Shown here: positions 31,483-42,014 of the stretch, one piece after another
How positions within the stretch are numbered: the first letter of the stretch is position 1
How the letters are laid out: every line of letters starts with the position of its first letter
Assembly (NCBI RefSeq): GCF_905147365.1
Contig: NC_056423.1
Coordinates: 910,501 to 974,500, forward strand
Direction of reading: 5' to 3'
Origin: Aricia agestis
Lineage: Eukaryota > Arthropoda > Insecta > Lepidoptera > Lycaenidae
DNA length: 64,000 nt
The notes under the pieces: model-generated
Database searches by the model: none
Seen by the model: the letters and a program-made list of their open reading frames with translations, nothing else
Told to the model about the DNA's origin: nothing
Program-made: the position numbers and the translations under genes

Positions 31483-32009
31483 ATAAATTATTCTTAGACA
31501 AATTTAATAAGTATTCTAAGTCTAAGTTTAATTTTCAAACAACCCTCTTTTATTATGCGAATAAAATGAAATGGAATATTTATTTCTAATATGGTAACTT
31601 GAACTGAAATCCCATGATCACAATTATTGGTAATGCCGCAAACTAATAGTAATGATCACGTAATAAGGTATTATTGAAATCTTGACCACTTGATCATAAT
31701 TCATAATATTAAAGTATCATCCTTAAATTATTTTGAAACTGCACCATATTTCGTTGTGTTAAGATTTATTTTTGCACACGCTTTTAACGAGCACCGCAAT
31801 TTTTTCATGACCAAAGCTTATTGCAATAATGAACCTAATTGCATAATATGAAAGTTGATTTTCGCTCGAGGTTAATTTTTAAGGGTGAATCTCAAACCTC
31901 CGGCAAAGTGATGCACAGGAATCCGTGGTAAGGGCACGTGCACACTCAATTGTTTTATACCGCATAAAAGTATTCAACGCACACGCACGACCAAATAAAA
32001 AACGAGATG
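31483..32009. other. AT-rich spacer
   Basis: No gene or strong repeat detected. Confidence 0.35.
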
Positions 32010-32506
32010 CGCTAGTGGTGGGATAAGATTATCGACTAAAACTGTCGATATCGTCTTAAGGTTAAATAAAAAGTGCTTTGTCGATCTAAACGTTAATTTA
32101 ATAGATTATTATTGTTCAATGCAAAATCCTATTTTTTTCTAAAAAAAACACTGTTTTCGTGTTTCATGCACGCTATTTTTCAAACTAGCATACGAGATAA
32201 TTTTAAAAAATAATAATAAATTAATCATTACTTTTTGGCCAGTTTTTCAGGTACTTGCCAAAAGTAATGATAAACACTGTTTGACTGACACTTAATTGTT
32301 TCTTACCTTGAAAAATTTAATCAATTTTTATATATATTTTTAACACTGGCGCTTCATTGTAAACAAATGTTTATGTTACTCTTATAGCCCCACTAGAATG
32401 AAATTAAAGTTAAGTAATCAATTAATTACCTGTGCTCGTTACAATAACTTTAGCTGCTAGTTTTGACTATCGATAAATCAATATTCCCATCACTAGCGAG
32501 TCAAAT
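32010..32506. repeat. Inverted CGCTAGTG(G/A)TGGGA motif pair with DRE-like sites
   Basis: GCGCTAGTGGTGGGATAA at 32009-32026 and CTCGCTAGTGATGGGAATAT (complement at 32487-32506) are inverted relative to each other. Each is followed by TATCGA-type words (TGTCGATATCG; CTATCGATAAATC). This could be the TIR pair of a 0.5-kb DNA element, or two promoter modules with DREF-like TATCGATA sites as seen in insect core promoters. The sequence does not decide. Confidence 0.35.
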
Positions 32507-33510
32507 CGCGGTGCATAGCGGCGCGTACGAGGGAATCTCGCGTTACGCGTGCGCTTTCCGTTTCCTCACAATGACTTTTTGTGAAGGGATGGACCCGACA
32601 ATGATAAGGAATTTTATTGGTATCTCGATATCGATATTTATCAATCGGAATTCTTACATCGCCCTTTTGAATTCGGCTACTCGATTCGGTTTCTTTGGAA
32701 TTGTGAATTAAGATTTAAACCAAAAGTTGCTGCGATTTTGAATGCATCAATGTATTTTTTACTTATGATATATGAGAAAAATTTAATAAGATAATAATAT
32801 TAATAGTTTTATTTTATTAAACAAGTTACAAGAAGCAAACCAAAAATTATAAAAAAATCTTGAAGTTCGCCGACATATACCTACCATTAGCATTTTCATT
32901 TTTTACAGGACAGAAAAAGAAGCAATTTAATTTATTTTCACACTTTGTGTTGTGTTACGTGTTAGTTCAAAATACACCGTGAAAACTAAAACCAAATAGA
33001 CACGAAAATAAGAAAATTAGAAATAAATTCACGAAGTTTAAATTCGAATATCAATTTCTAAACATTTCAATCTTCCGTTATTTTCGCGCTCATTAAAAAA
33101 ATGTTTGCCATATCACATAAAAAGACGAAGGAGAAGGCAAACAAAAATTCGAAAAAGGAACGTTCTTTTGGAATTCCTTGGGCATTATGATACAAGTATT
33201 GTTCGGATTGTTTATTGAAGCGATGTGAACGCGGTAGAACAATATACATGTCCATTACGGTATATCAGGAATACAATACTACCCGATTTCAATACCGTCT
33301 CAAAGATATTAATTTCGCATTTTGTTTTGCTTTTCTACTTCGACTACGCTTATATTATATCTTTAGTTAGGCCCGATTTACATGAGCGGAACTTTAATTA
33401 CTGAAATGTAATTAATTCAAAATTTTGACGTAAGCCTCATACATTATCATCTGTGAAACTCTTCATTAAATTGAAGGTTAATCATAATTACTTAAATGTA
33501 TACTTAAATC
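32507..33510. other. Unannotated sequence with a CpG-rich left edge
   Basis: 32507-32580 is CpG-rich (GGTGCATAGCGGCGCGTACG, CTCGCGTTACGCGTGCGC), and a motif-free 82-codon frame spans 32463-32711. TCTCGATATCGATATTTATC occurs at 32622-32641. The rest is AT-rich. Confidence 0.3.
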
Positions 33511-33878
33511 TATACGTGGGAGAGCCATGCTTCGGCACGAATGGGCCGGCTCGACCGGAGAAATACCACGTTCTCACAGAAAACCGGCGCGAAACAGCGC
33601 TTGCGCTGTGTTTCGCCGAGTGAGTGAGTTTACCGGAGGCCCAATCCCCTACCCTATTCCATTCCCTACCCTCCCTTATTCCCTTCCCTTCTCTACCCTC
33701 CCCTATTCCCTTCCCTTTCCTTCCTTACCCTCCCCTATTACCCTGTTCCCTCTTAAAAGGCCGGCAACGCACTTGCAGCTTTACTTCTGATGCTGCGAGT
33801 GTCCGTGGGCGACGGAAGTTGCTTTCCATCAGGTGACCCGTTTGCTCGTTTGCCCCCTTTATTTCATTAAAAAAAAAA
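33511..33878 (+). mobile_element. SINE-A copy 5, expanded pyrimidine tract
   Basis: Plus strand, TATACGTGGGAGAGCCATGC to the A-run at 33869-33878. The polypyrimidine section has an additional CCCTTCCC/TTCTCTACC block compared with most copies, so the element is longer (368 bp). Both open frames here are low complexity. Confidence 0.92.
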
Positions 33879-34089
33879 TGTCTCTGAGTACGGCGGTTAG
33901 TGTTTAGGAGAGTATTTTAGCACAACTTGAAAGCACTAGTGAGAACACTAGCACTTATAGTACTAAAACAAGTTATCTACTAAAGTACTATCAGGACTTT
34001 GCTAAACTATTTTAAATCGGCCCTTAGTTTAAGTGTAAAGACTCTACATTTAAAGGAACGCCATTTTATTCAAGTCAACTTTCCGATAA

Positions 34090-34350
34090 ATAGCCGCATT
34101 CAGGGGCATGCAGTAATGATTTGAAGAGTTTGACTCATCTCATACAATATTATTCTAGTGTTTGTTTTCTTTGGGTCCTGCACTATTCCTGTCTTGCAGG
34201 TCCCCAATAAAATACCCTCTAAACTTTCATATATACGATGTCCGGATTTTAACACTTGACAATTGGAACAGTTTTTGCCGGGAGTCGAACCTGTTATAAT
34301 GTTCATTACCGCACAAACGCGGCCGACATGCATCTTGTATGAGACTCCCG
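34090..34350 (-). repeat. Possible degenerate tRNA-type SINE
   Basis: On the minus strand a B-box-like GGTTCGACTCCCGG lies downstream of TGTCGGCCGCGTTTG. It is followed by CCGGACATCGTATATATG and a body with no other match in the window. A tRNA head remnant is plausible; the family is unknown. Confidence 0.3.
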
Positions 34351-34435
34351 GGGAGAGGGGCTATCATGAAACTTGGGAATCCTAAAAAACCATGCGATAT
34401 ATTATTATTTTGAAACATCTATCTTCTGTCTTTAT

Positions 34436-34525
34436 AAGTAAAAAATGAATTTTGCTAGTCTCGCTAAAATCCAAAAACGGCTGAATCGATTTGGCAAAAT
34501 AAATGTCTTGAAATATTCATGGATG
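34436..34525 (+). repeat. Fragment related to 13440-13570
   Basis: Shares GCTAGTCTCGCTAAAATCCA, AACGGCTGAATCGATTTGGC and TATTCATGGATG-type text with the earlier fragment. Helitron-like assignment is tentative. Confidence 0.3.
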
Positions 34526-34854
34526 CCCTAAGGTTGGTAAGGTAAGGTGAGGTTAATAACAATAAGGTGAGGTTTTAACAAATCTTTTATAACTTTATTA
34601 TTTAAAAAATAGAGCTGAGCAAAATATACTTTATACAAAGGCTCTGTTTGAGGTATAGGAGAATCATTACTGGCGGCCTACCACAACCTTTCCTAAAACT
34701 ATCATGTTTCCAGAACACTTTGTTGTAAGACTAGAATAACCTTACTTTGATTCGTACCATGAACTTTTTAAAGTGTATGAAAACAATCTTGTTTTATTCC
34801 TGCTAAGTGATGGGAAAGAACGAACGATATCAAATTATTTGTTTACATTTATCA

Positions 34855-35000
34855 ATGGGTGGAAGCGAGATAGCAGCTACAAAGCGCTTTGTCTCTCTCA
34901 CACGATTGTATAAACAAATGAATTGTCATGGGTGGAAGCGAGATAGCAGCTATAAAGCTTTTTGTCACTCTCACACGATTGTGTAAACAAATGAAGTGTC
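34855..35000 (+). repeat. Two-copy tandem duplication, 73-bp unit
   Basis: ATGGGTGGAAGCGAGATAGC begins at 34855 and again at 34928. The units run to CACACGATTGT(A/G)TAAACAAATG and differ at only about ten positions. The unit contains GCGAGATAGC and CTCTCACACGATTG. An 80-codon frame (34928-35170) starts in unit 2 without any recognisable domain. Confidence 0.9.
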
Positions 35001-36572
35001 TAATTAGTCTAAACATATGTAGAAAAAACTTATTAGTGACTGTAGAGAATTTGAATGGTACTAAACCAAAATATTTCAATAAATTAAACCGATTCAGCGC
35101 AAAATTGTTAACAATAAGAATTAAATCAAATAGTGAAATTGTTGAAAAACCAATGCTGAAACCCAAATAAGACGTGAAGTGTTGGTGTGGTACGCTAAAA
35201 CAAAAAAGTTTTAAGTGGTGTGTGAGTTGCGCGACTTTGAAGACTGTTTCGATATTTTCTATTATAAGGTAAATAGAAGGTACGTTTAGTAAATATTTAA
35301 TACATTGGTTATCTCAAAACAAACGCCGTTTTTTATGTACATGGTTAACTTTAAATACAAATAAAGTTAAGAATTTTGTTGGTAATACATAATATGCGTA
35401 ATTTAAAGTCGTACCGTACTCAATTTTCAAATATAATTTTACTAAAAAACAGTAAAAAATGCAAAACAATCTTAAAAAAGTTGATATTTCACAGCGGATT
35501 TAAGATCGCTAGTTTGACGTTAAAGTAATCTTGCTCATCTGTCAAACGGTGTCAAAATGGAGCTCATGGTACGCTGAGAGCGAATGAATCGGGACATGAC
35601 GTCACAAAACGTCTTGACGGAACAATCATAAAGTAATCTTACTTTTAAGAGGTGATGGTACGAAATCATAAAGTAAGATTAAAATAATACTGCTTTAAGA
35701 GGTTGTAGTAGGCCCCCAGGTAGTATTAGGATTGTCTGCGATATTTCACATTTTCTAGACAGCACTGGAAAATATTAAAAGTTTTTGCTACCTTAAAAAT
35801 TAATAAATTAGTATCAATATCATAACATTAAAATTAATGTGGTCCATATTTCATAAGACTATTTTGGAAATTAATTATTATGCATATTACTATAGTAACT
35901 GTCTGATCTCTGAAGTAAAATGTGCAGTTTTAAAATGTTTTTTGAAACTAAATAGCCATAGTTTGTTTATACTTAACCTATACAAATAGTAAAACTATTT
36001 TCTATGTAACTTTTTTCTATAGAAATGTATAAACAATGCATGAAAAACAATTTTTCTACCATGGGCTTGCGTTATTTATAGTCGATTTTATTATATTATT
36101 TTTTATTAACTTTAATTTGACATACACTCCATATAATTTCTGCCAGATCTTTATTAAATTAAAATTAAGTAGACATTTAATATCGAGTGTGGAGTTTCAG
36201 AGTAGCCCCTTATCGCTAGTTATCTCGGCTAGTGTATTGTGTGAACAAATTGCGGCGTGTGCGTCGCGCCCGTCAACGTCACTCCATAAAAGTACGCAAT
36301 TTTAACACCACCAAACACAATCTAATATCAATCTGAAACCCTGGGAATAAAGTTCATTTTGTTACTTTACTATTTCATAAAAGTACCCGCAATTTTCACG
36401 CCAATCTATACAAGCTAATTTAAACCTTATGTGATTAAAATAAGATTGATTATGTGAATTTATATCGTGCCTAATCAAACCTTAGTTGGCTCGCAATTTT
36501 TCTAAAAGTTGGTCGAAATGAATTTTTCGAAAAATGTAGAGAGTGTTTTTTTTTATTGTTGTTTGCAATAGA
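35001..36572. other. Unannotated sequence
   Basis: No gene. 35205-35275 (GCGCGACTTTGAAGACTG to ATTATAAG|GTAAAT) could hold a non-coding exon end with a donor-like site. 35570-35620 has GGGACATGACGTCACAAAAC. Neither is supported further. Confidence 0.25.
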
Positions 36573-36585
36573 AATACCTCTGTTT

Positions 36586-36759
36586 TTTTTTTGCTGAAGG
36601 CAGGTCAAGTAGCCCTGATGTCACTGCGACCCTTGAGGATCTATTGTGACTCCTTCGCACTAGAGTACCGTCCCCAACCCAATGCTGCTCATGAATTGAA
36701 CGATGTGGTTGGGGTTGGTGCCACGAATTTCCTCTGTGGATATGTATTCGTAGCACCCT
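36586..36759 (-). mobile_element. Retroposed sequence with A-tail and 13-bp TSD
   Basis: The exact 13-bp duplication AATACCTCTGTTT flanks the insert at 36573-36585 and 36760-36772. On the minus strand the insert reads from TAGGGTGCTACGAATACATA to CTTGACCTGCCTTCAGC and ends in an A-run, so it was made by LINE machinery (established mechanism). The source RNA is not recognised. It contains a near-palindromic CCAACCCCAACCACATCG .. TGGGTTGGGG section. There is no match to SINE-A, -B or -C; frames of 72-74 codons on both strands have no known motif. Confidence 0.8.
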
Positions 36760-36847
36760 AATACCTCTGTTTAGCAATGATTAAATATTTTGGAAATATG
36801 ATCAATGATATACGTGCACTTATTTTCTTTTTCATAAGAACGTGCGC

Positions 36848-37350
36848 GGAGCGCCGAAATTCGTTTGAATATTGCGAAGTGCCCATAGTCCCATACCAAC
36901 GTTGCCAGACGTCCCGATTTTGGCGGGACGTCCCGATTTTTAAGTTAAAATTAAATGTTCCGCGCGGGACAAACTCAGTCCCGCTTTCCGGGGATAACTC
37001 GAACGTACGCGCAGCGTGCTGAGAATAAAAGAAAGAAGACGATAAGAGTTTGGTGGATAGAGGAGTGGATTTTCTATGGCTACTTTTGACATCTATTGTA
37101 ACTTTAAACGTAATTTTAAGTTAAATAAAAATATAAAAATTCGAAAACTTTTGATTTTATTCATTATTTTACTATGTCCCGATGTTTGACAAAAGAATCC
37201 CGCTATTTTTACTCAAAAAGTTCCAAATTCCCGACTTCACACAAAAAACAAATCTGGCAACGCTATCCCATACCCACCAAAATCGGATAAATGGCTTAGG
37301 CGTGAAGAGGCGAGCGGACGCAGACACAATTTTACAATAATTATAATCAT
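36848..37350 (-). mobile_element. Hel-1 copy, degenerate, split by a hAT-like element
   Basis: Left piece 36848-36897 (GCGCCGAAATTCGTTTGAAT, CATAGTCCCATACC). Right piece 37266-37350 (CCCATACCCACCAAAATCGG, GGCTTAGGCGTGAAGAGGC, CAGACACAATTT). The pieces join colinearly when the insert at 36898-37265 and one copy of its 9-bp duplication are removed. Confidence 0.5.
36898..37265. mobile_element. hAT-like non-autonomous element with TSD
   Basis: The duplication TCCCATACC occurs at 36889-36897 and 37266-37274 (8-9 bp, as for hAT elements). The ends are inverted (AACGTTGCCAGACG left; complement TAGCGTTGCCAGATTTG right). The interior has the repeated word GACGTCCCGATTTT/GGCGGGACGTCCCG. No transposase frame. 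Confidence 0.65.
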
Positions 37351-37737
37351 TATTTTAGTAATTGACATAAATTACATTTAGTCGCAAATCTTGTAAATAT
37401 TGTATCAAAAACTATTCACTATCTAGAACTTGCAAAGCTAAATAACAAAGCATCCTTTATTGTCTATAAAAGAATTTTCCTAAGCCATTAGATTAAATGT
37501 ACATCGTGACATACGGACGGACGGAAGGACACACGGACATAAATACGCGAAGGAAATTTACAATGGAATCGAATCCGCGACTACTGTATAGTGTATACCG
37601 ATGAAATAGAATACGAAAGAATGGGTAATAACTAATATTAGACGAAGTCTGTTTTGTATTGTTTTTTCTCAAGTACGGCGAAAGGAGAGGTTATGATCTT
37701 GTCAGTCTATTAAAATTTATGAACGTAACTTAATCAT

Positions 37738-38081
37738 ATTTTTTTATGAAATAGGGGGGCAAACGAGCAAATGGGTCACCTGAATATGGAAAGCAACTTC
37801 CGTCGCCCATGGACACTCGTAGCATCAGAAGAGCTGCAGGTGCGTTGCCGGCCTTTTAAGAGGGAAAAGGGTAATAGGGAAGGGTAGGGAAGGGTATAGG
37901 GGAGGGTATGGAAGGAAATAGGGGAGGGTAGGAATGGGAAAAGGGTAGGGGATTGGGCCTCCGTTAAACTCACTCACTCGGCGAAACACAGCTCAAGCGC
38001 ATATCACGCCGGTTTTCTGTGAGCTTGTGGTATTTCTCCGGTCGAGCCAGCCCATTCGTGCCGAAGCATGGCTCTACAACG
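37738..38081 (-). mobile_element. SINE-A copy 6
   Basis: Minus strand, T-run at 37738-37745, 5' end at about 38081 where CTCCCACG has become CTACAACG. It lies head to head with copy 7, separated by about 28 bp. Confidence 0.9.
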
Positions 38082-38109
38082 TTAGTGTCATGCACCCAGA
38101 TTAAAATTT

Positions 38110-38462
38110 TATACGTGGGAGAGCCATGCTTCGGCACGAATGGGCCGGCTCGACCGGAGAAATACCACGTTCTCACAGAAAACCGGCGTGAAACAGCGCT
38201 TGCGCTGTGTTTCACCGAGTGAGTGAGTTTACCCAAGGCCCAATCTTCCCTGCCCTCCCCTATTCCCTTCCCTTCCCTCCCTTCCCTTCCCTACCTTCCC
38301 CTATTCCCTTCCCTTCTCTACCCTCCCCTATTACCCTATTCCCTCTTAAAAGGCAACGCACTTGTAGCTATTCTGATGCTGCGAGTGCCCATGGGCAACG
38401 GATGTTGCTTTCCATCAGGTGACCCGTTTGCTCGTTTGCCCCCTTATTTCATTAAAAAAAAA
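38110..38462 (+). mobile_element. SINE-A copy 7
   Basis: Plus strand, TATACGTGGGAGAGCCATGC to the A-run at 38453-38462. It lacks GCC in the GGCCGGCAACGC block and part of the TGCAGCTCTTC block. Its first 130 bp pair with copy 6 as an inverted repeat. Confidence 0.92.
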
Positions 38463-38558
38463 GCAAACGTGGCCATGACAATCATTTTGGCCTGAACATT
38501 CTTAATTCTGTCTACACTGTTGCTGTTTTGTGGCCCAAATGTACCGCTTTCATAATAT

Positions 38559-38787
38559 ACTAAATACTAGGTAATATTATACATGCGAAAGTGTGTCTGT
38601 CTGTCTGCTTACTTCTTCACGACCAAACCGCTGAAGCGATTTTGCTGCAATTTGGTATGGAGATTGGAGATCCTTTGGGCCCGGGAAAGGACATAAGATA
38701 CTTAACCTCGGAAATATTATGTACGGTTCACCCACCCACGTGATAGACGATTTTCTACGGAACGGAGCTACGGGCGTCTTCTACTTA
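38559..38787 (+). mobile_element. Hel-1 copy, diverged
   Basis: TACTAAATACTAGGTAATAT, (GTCT)n, GACCAAACCGCTGAAGCGAT, GGGCCCGGGAAAGGACATAA; decayed 3' hairpin GGAACGGAGCTACGG and CTAC instead of CTAG. Confidence 0.62.
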
Positions 38788-38836
38788 TAATATGATTTAA
38801 CATTGGGGGTTTGGTTCTTAACTTCTTATAGTTTTA

Positions 38837-39135
38837 CTAGATGTCCCGGCAAACGTTGTTTTACCATATAAATAATTTCGCCCATATTATTTTATAGAAG
38901 TCCAACGCAATCCCGTCTCCCGTAGCACAAACAATGGTCGCCGTCAGTCTCGAGTTGTAATTATTTACTATTATATTATATTCAACAAATGCACTTATCA
39001 ATATAAAAAGTAGCCAGTAGCCGATTCTCAGACCTACTGAATATGCATATAAAATTTGGTAAAAATTTATAAAGCCGTTGCGGAGGAGTACGGTAACTAA
39101 CATTGTGACACGAGAATTTTATATAAGTATAAGAG
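38837..39135 (-). mobile_element. Hel-2 copy
   Basis: Minus strand. CTAG (complement) at 38837-38840, then TGTCCCGGCAAACGTTG (3' hairpin GGCAAA..TTTACC, slightly decayed), GTCGCCGTCAGTCTCGAG, TATGCATATAAAATTTGG, and the 5' complement CACGAGAATTTTATATAAG. The CCATGGTGAC block is deleted. Confidence 0.78.
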
Positions 39136-39472
39136 ATTTTACAACATCAATAACGAGTGGTGCATTCGATATTTATTTAAATGTAAATTAAATTACAATT
39201 ATTAATCATCAAGTACTTAAATAGAGACGTATAAACGTAGATAGATAACAGATAACACGACTGTGTGATGTCAGCGCCCAGCGGTCTTCACACGCCAGCT
39301 TACGTCACTCAGAATCCTGGTTGTAGGTTAATCATGATGAAAAAATTTGCAAAGATGATGACGATGATTAATAAAATTGTCAGAAAATGTATGAAGCACA
39401 AGTCAAAATCACAAGGCTTCTTTGGCGCGTAGCCAAACTCAGAACGCCGCGCTGGCGTTAATAATATTAATA
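39136..39472. other. Spacer
   Basis: No gene. Contains GATGATGACGATGATTAA and GCCAGCTTACGTCACTC; nothing further. Confidence 0.35.
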
Positions 39473-40554
39473 CTAGCTGTGCCCCGCGGTGTTACCCACG
39501 GTTTAAGTGATATATCATAAAAGACTAAGAAAAGTACCAATAATAGGGTCAAAACGGGACGACACATGGTTATGTTGGTTATGATTTATGGTAGTGATGA
39601 CGATGATGACGAATGTAATTTGCATAGTAGCATATGCTTTCCGTTCTTAAAACAACACCGAAACTACCTAACTTGTATCTATAAAGAATCAGGAGTTCTC
39701 TCAGCATCTTCCGAACCACGGTATACCAGGTATATCTCGGTGCAAAATCTTACTTGTTGGTAGCATATGCTTAGAATACTTCTCACGAAACCGAAGTCAC
39801 CACACGTTTTCCTATAAATTTTGAGGAGTTCCCTCGATTACTTATGGATCCTTTTTACTTACGGATTTTATACGTGGGAGAGCCATGCTTCGGCACGAAT
39901 GGGCCGGCTCGACCGGATAAATACCACGTTCTCATAGAAAACCGGCGTGAAACAGCGCTTGCGCTGTGTTTCGCCGAGTGAGTGAGTTTACCGGAGGCCC
40001 AATCCCCTTCCTTACCCAATTCCTTACCCCTACCCTATTCCCTTCCCTACCCTCAACTATTCCCTTCCCTTCCCTTCCCTACCCTCCCCTATTACCCTAT
40101 TCCCTCTTAAAAGGCCGGCAACGCACCTGCAGCTCTTCTGATGCTGCGAGTGTCCATGGGCGACGGAAGTTGCTTTCCATCAGGTGACCCGTTTGCTCGT
40201 TTGCCCCCTTATTTCATAAAAAAAAAAAAATCCTTCATCAGATCACCACTTTTGTGAATGTAATACGCGACTAGGATAATACCCTATATACCATGAGAAA
40301 AATTTTGAAAATCGCTTTACAAACGGCGGAGTAATCGTTGAACATAAAAAAACGAACATTACACCGCCCCCATTTTGAAAGTCGGTTAAAATTGTAGCCT
40401 ATGTGCTATTCTGATGTATAAGCTATATTATTGTAAAGTTTCATTAAAATCCGTTCAGTAGTTTTTGCGTGAAAGAGTAACAAACATCCATACATCCACA
40501 CATCCATACATCCATACATCCAAACAAACTTTCGCCTTTATGATATTAGTAGGA
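39473..40554 (-). mobile_element. Hel-3, Helitron-like element split by SINE-A copy 8
   Basis: Read on the minus strand: 5' TCCTACTAATATCATAAAGG (complement at 40535-40554), CGCAAAAACTACTGAACGG, and a 3' end GGTAACACCGCGGGGCACAG followed by CTAG (complement 39473-39476) and T. TC at one end and CTAG-T at the other match Helitron rules. About 720 bp once the SINE at 39869-40230 is removed. A short tandem (CATCCATA)n at 40484-40522 lies near the 5' end. No Rep/helicase frame, so non-autonomous. Confidence 0.6.
39869..40230 (+). mobile_element. SINE-A copy 8, inserted in Hel-3
   Basis: Full-length plus-strand copy with a 13-nt A-run. It shares three variants with copies 10 and 12: GATAAATACCACG, CCCTCAACTATTCCC and a CCCCTACCC insertion. 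A possible short target duplication is ATCCTT (39848-39853 and after the A-tail at 40230-40235). That would leave about 17 extra nucleotides (TTTACTTACGGATTTTA) upstream of the usual 5' end. Confidence 0.92.
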
Positions 40555-40624
40555 AGTAGGATTATAATCGTATCGTTAATCGTCAATAAATTTTCCTCTT
40601 GCCAAGGTCATCTTAGCACATTTT

Positions 40625-40705
40625 TAGGGTTCCGTAGCCAAATGGCAAAAAACGGAACCCTTATAGATTCGTCATGTCTGTCTATCTGTCTGTCTATCCG
40701 TATTT
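40625..40705 (+). mobile_element. FB-1 related fragment
   Basis: AGGGTTCCGTAGCCAAATGG, AAAACGGAACCCTTATAGAT and a GTCTATCTGTCTGTCTA run. The start and layout resemble FB-1, but the following sequence (to about 40870) differs, so it is a sister family or recombinant. Confidence 0.5.
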
Positions 40706-41150
40706 TACAATAATTTACAAAAAAAGACAATAATGACTCATCAAGTATCCTCATTATTTCAAAGTTTCATAAAAAAAGAAGAAAAATTTTCCCCGTTCCT
40801 CATTGTTTCTTCCACAAACCAAAAACCCTCACAGCTGAACTTCTAGCATTAACAGTGGAGCATAACACCAATAAGTCATGATTTTACCATCAAGTATTGT
40901 CGTGAGGTCTCGGAGGTTATCTGAATATGAGCCGCTAAAAGGTGTATTGTGTTACTTAATTTATTGCTATCGGCATATTTTGTATTGACTTTAATTAATT
41001 TAAAGTAGTTTTATCTGCTGATTGTGTATGTGATATACTTTACAACACTGAGATGTTCTTCTATTAAAATTAAAAAATAATTTTTAGAATATGTGACTCA
41101 ATATAAGATCAGTTTAAAAACGTATATAATAAATAATATGCTACGCACCA
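40706..41150. other. Spacer
   Basis: No gene. 40710-40870 may be the body of the FB-1 related element; the rest is AT-rich. Confidence 0.3.
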
Positions 41151-41465
41151 TCTTATGTATAAAATTCTCGTGTCACAATGTTTAGTTACCGTACTCCTCC
41201 GAAACGGCTTTATTGATCTTGACCAAATTTTATATGCATATTCAGTAGGTCTGAGAATCGGCTACTGGCTACGTTTTATATTGATAAGTGCATTTGTTGA
41301 TTAAATAATAGTAAATTATTGCAACTCGAGACCGATGGCGACCATTGTTTGTGCGACCGGATAGCGATGGACGTTGCCATGGTGACATACTTATTTAGTC
41401 ACTTCAATAAAATAATACGGGCGAAATACTTTATAAGGCAAAACAACATTTGCCGGGACAGCTAG
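41151..41465 (+). mobile_element. Hel-2 copy, full length
   Basis: Defines the family. Host A, then TCTTATGTATAAAATTCTCG at 41151, CGTACTCCTCCGAAACGGC, TATGCATATTCAGTAGGTCT, TGGACGTTGCCATGGTGACA, hairpin GGCAAAACAACATTTGCC, GGGACAG, CTAG at 41462-41465, host T. The A/T insertion site, 5' TC, 3' hairpin and CTAG together fit a Helitron (established signature). No coding sequence. Confidence 0.8.
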
Positions 41466-41670
41466 TAATTTATAAAACACATTTTGATCACCAAAAATAC
41501 ATGTAAAATAAACAATAATAACTGTTATTAAAACTAATAAGTAATTAGTCCGTGGCTTCTCAGCGCTGTTCTGAAAGCTGTCGTGTCAGTGTTGTTCCCA
41601 AGATTTAAAAACTTAAGATAGGGAGCAAGGTTTGTTTGTAAAAGAAATCTACACTATCAGAAGCCCTAAA

Positions 41671-42014
41671 ACTTTTTTTATGAAATAAGGGGGCATACAA
41701 GCAAACGGGTCACCTGATGGAAAGCAACTTCCGTTGCCCATGGACACTCGTAGCATCAGAAGAGCTGCAGGTGCGTTGCCGGCCTTTTAAGAGGCAATAG
41801 GGTAATAGAGGAGGGTAGGGAAGGGAATAGGGGAGGGTAGGGAAGTAAATAGGAGAGGGTTGGGAAGGGAAAAGGGTAGGGGATTGGGCTTCCGGTAAAC
41901 TCACTCACTCGGCGAAACACAGCGCAAGCGCTGTTTCACGCCGGTTTTCCGTGAGCCCGTGGTATTTCTCCGGTCGAGCCGGCCCATTGGTGCCAAAGCA
42001 TGGCTCTCCCACGT
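41671..42014 (-). mobile_element. SINE-A copy 9
   Basis: Minus strand, T-run at 41673-41679, full set of blocks, 5' end CCACGTC at 42014. Small changes such as GGCATACAAGCAAACG and GTGAGCCCGTGG. A 129-codon frame crossing its 5' end is read-through, not a gene. Confidence 0.9.

Noticed and set aside
413..40187. Proline/leucine-rich frames (SEFTGGPIPYPIPFPTLPYS type) in many SINE-A copies as a conserved small protein family
   Set aside because: They are translations of the SINE-A polypyrimidine tract. Several frames are open on both strands and lengths change with tract length, so there is no coding signal.
40484..40522. CRISPR-like direct repeats (CATCCATA units)
   Set aside because: Simple tandem repeat without spacers, at the end of Hel-3, in eukaryotic DNA.
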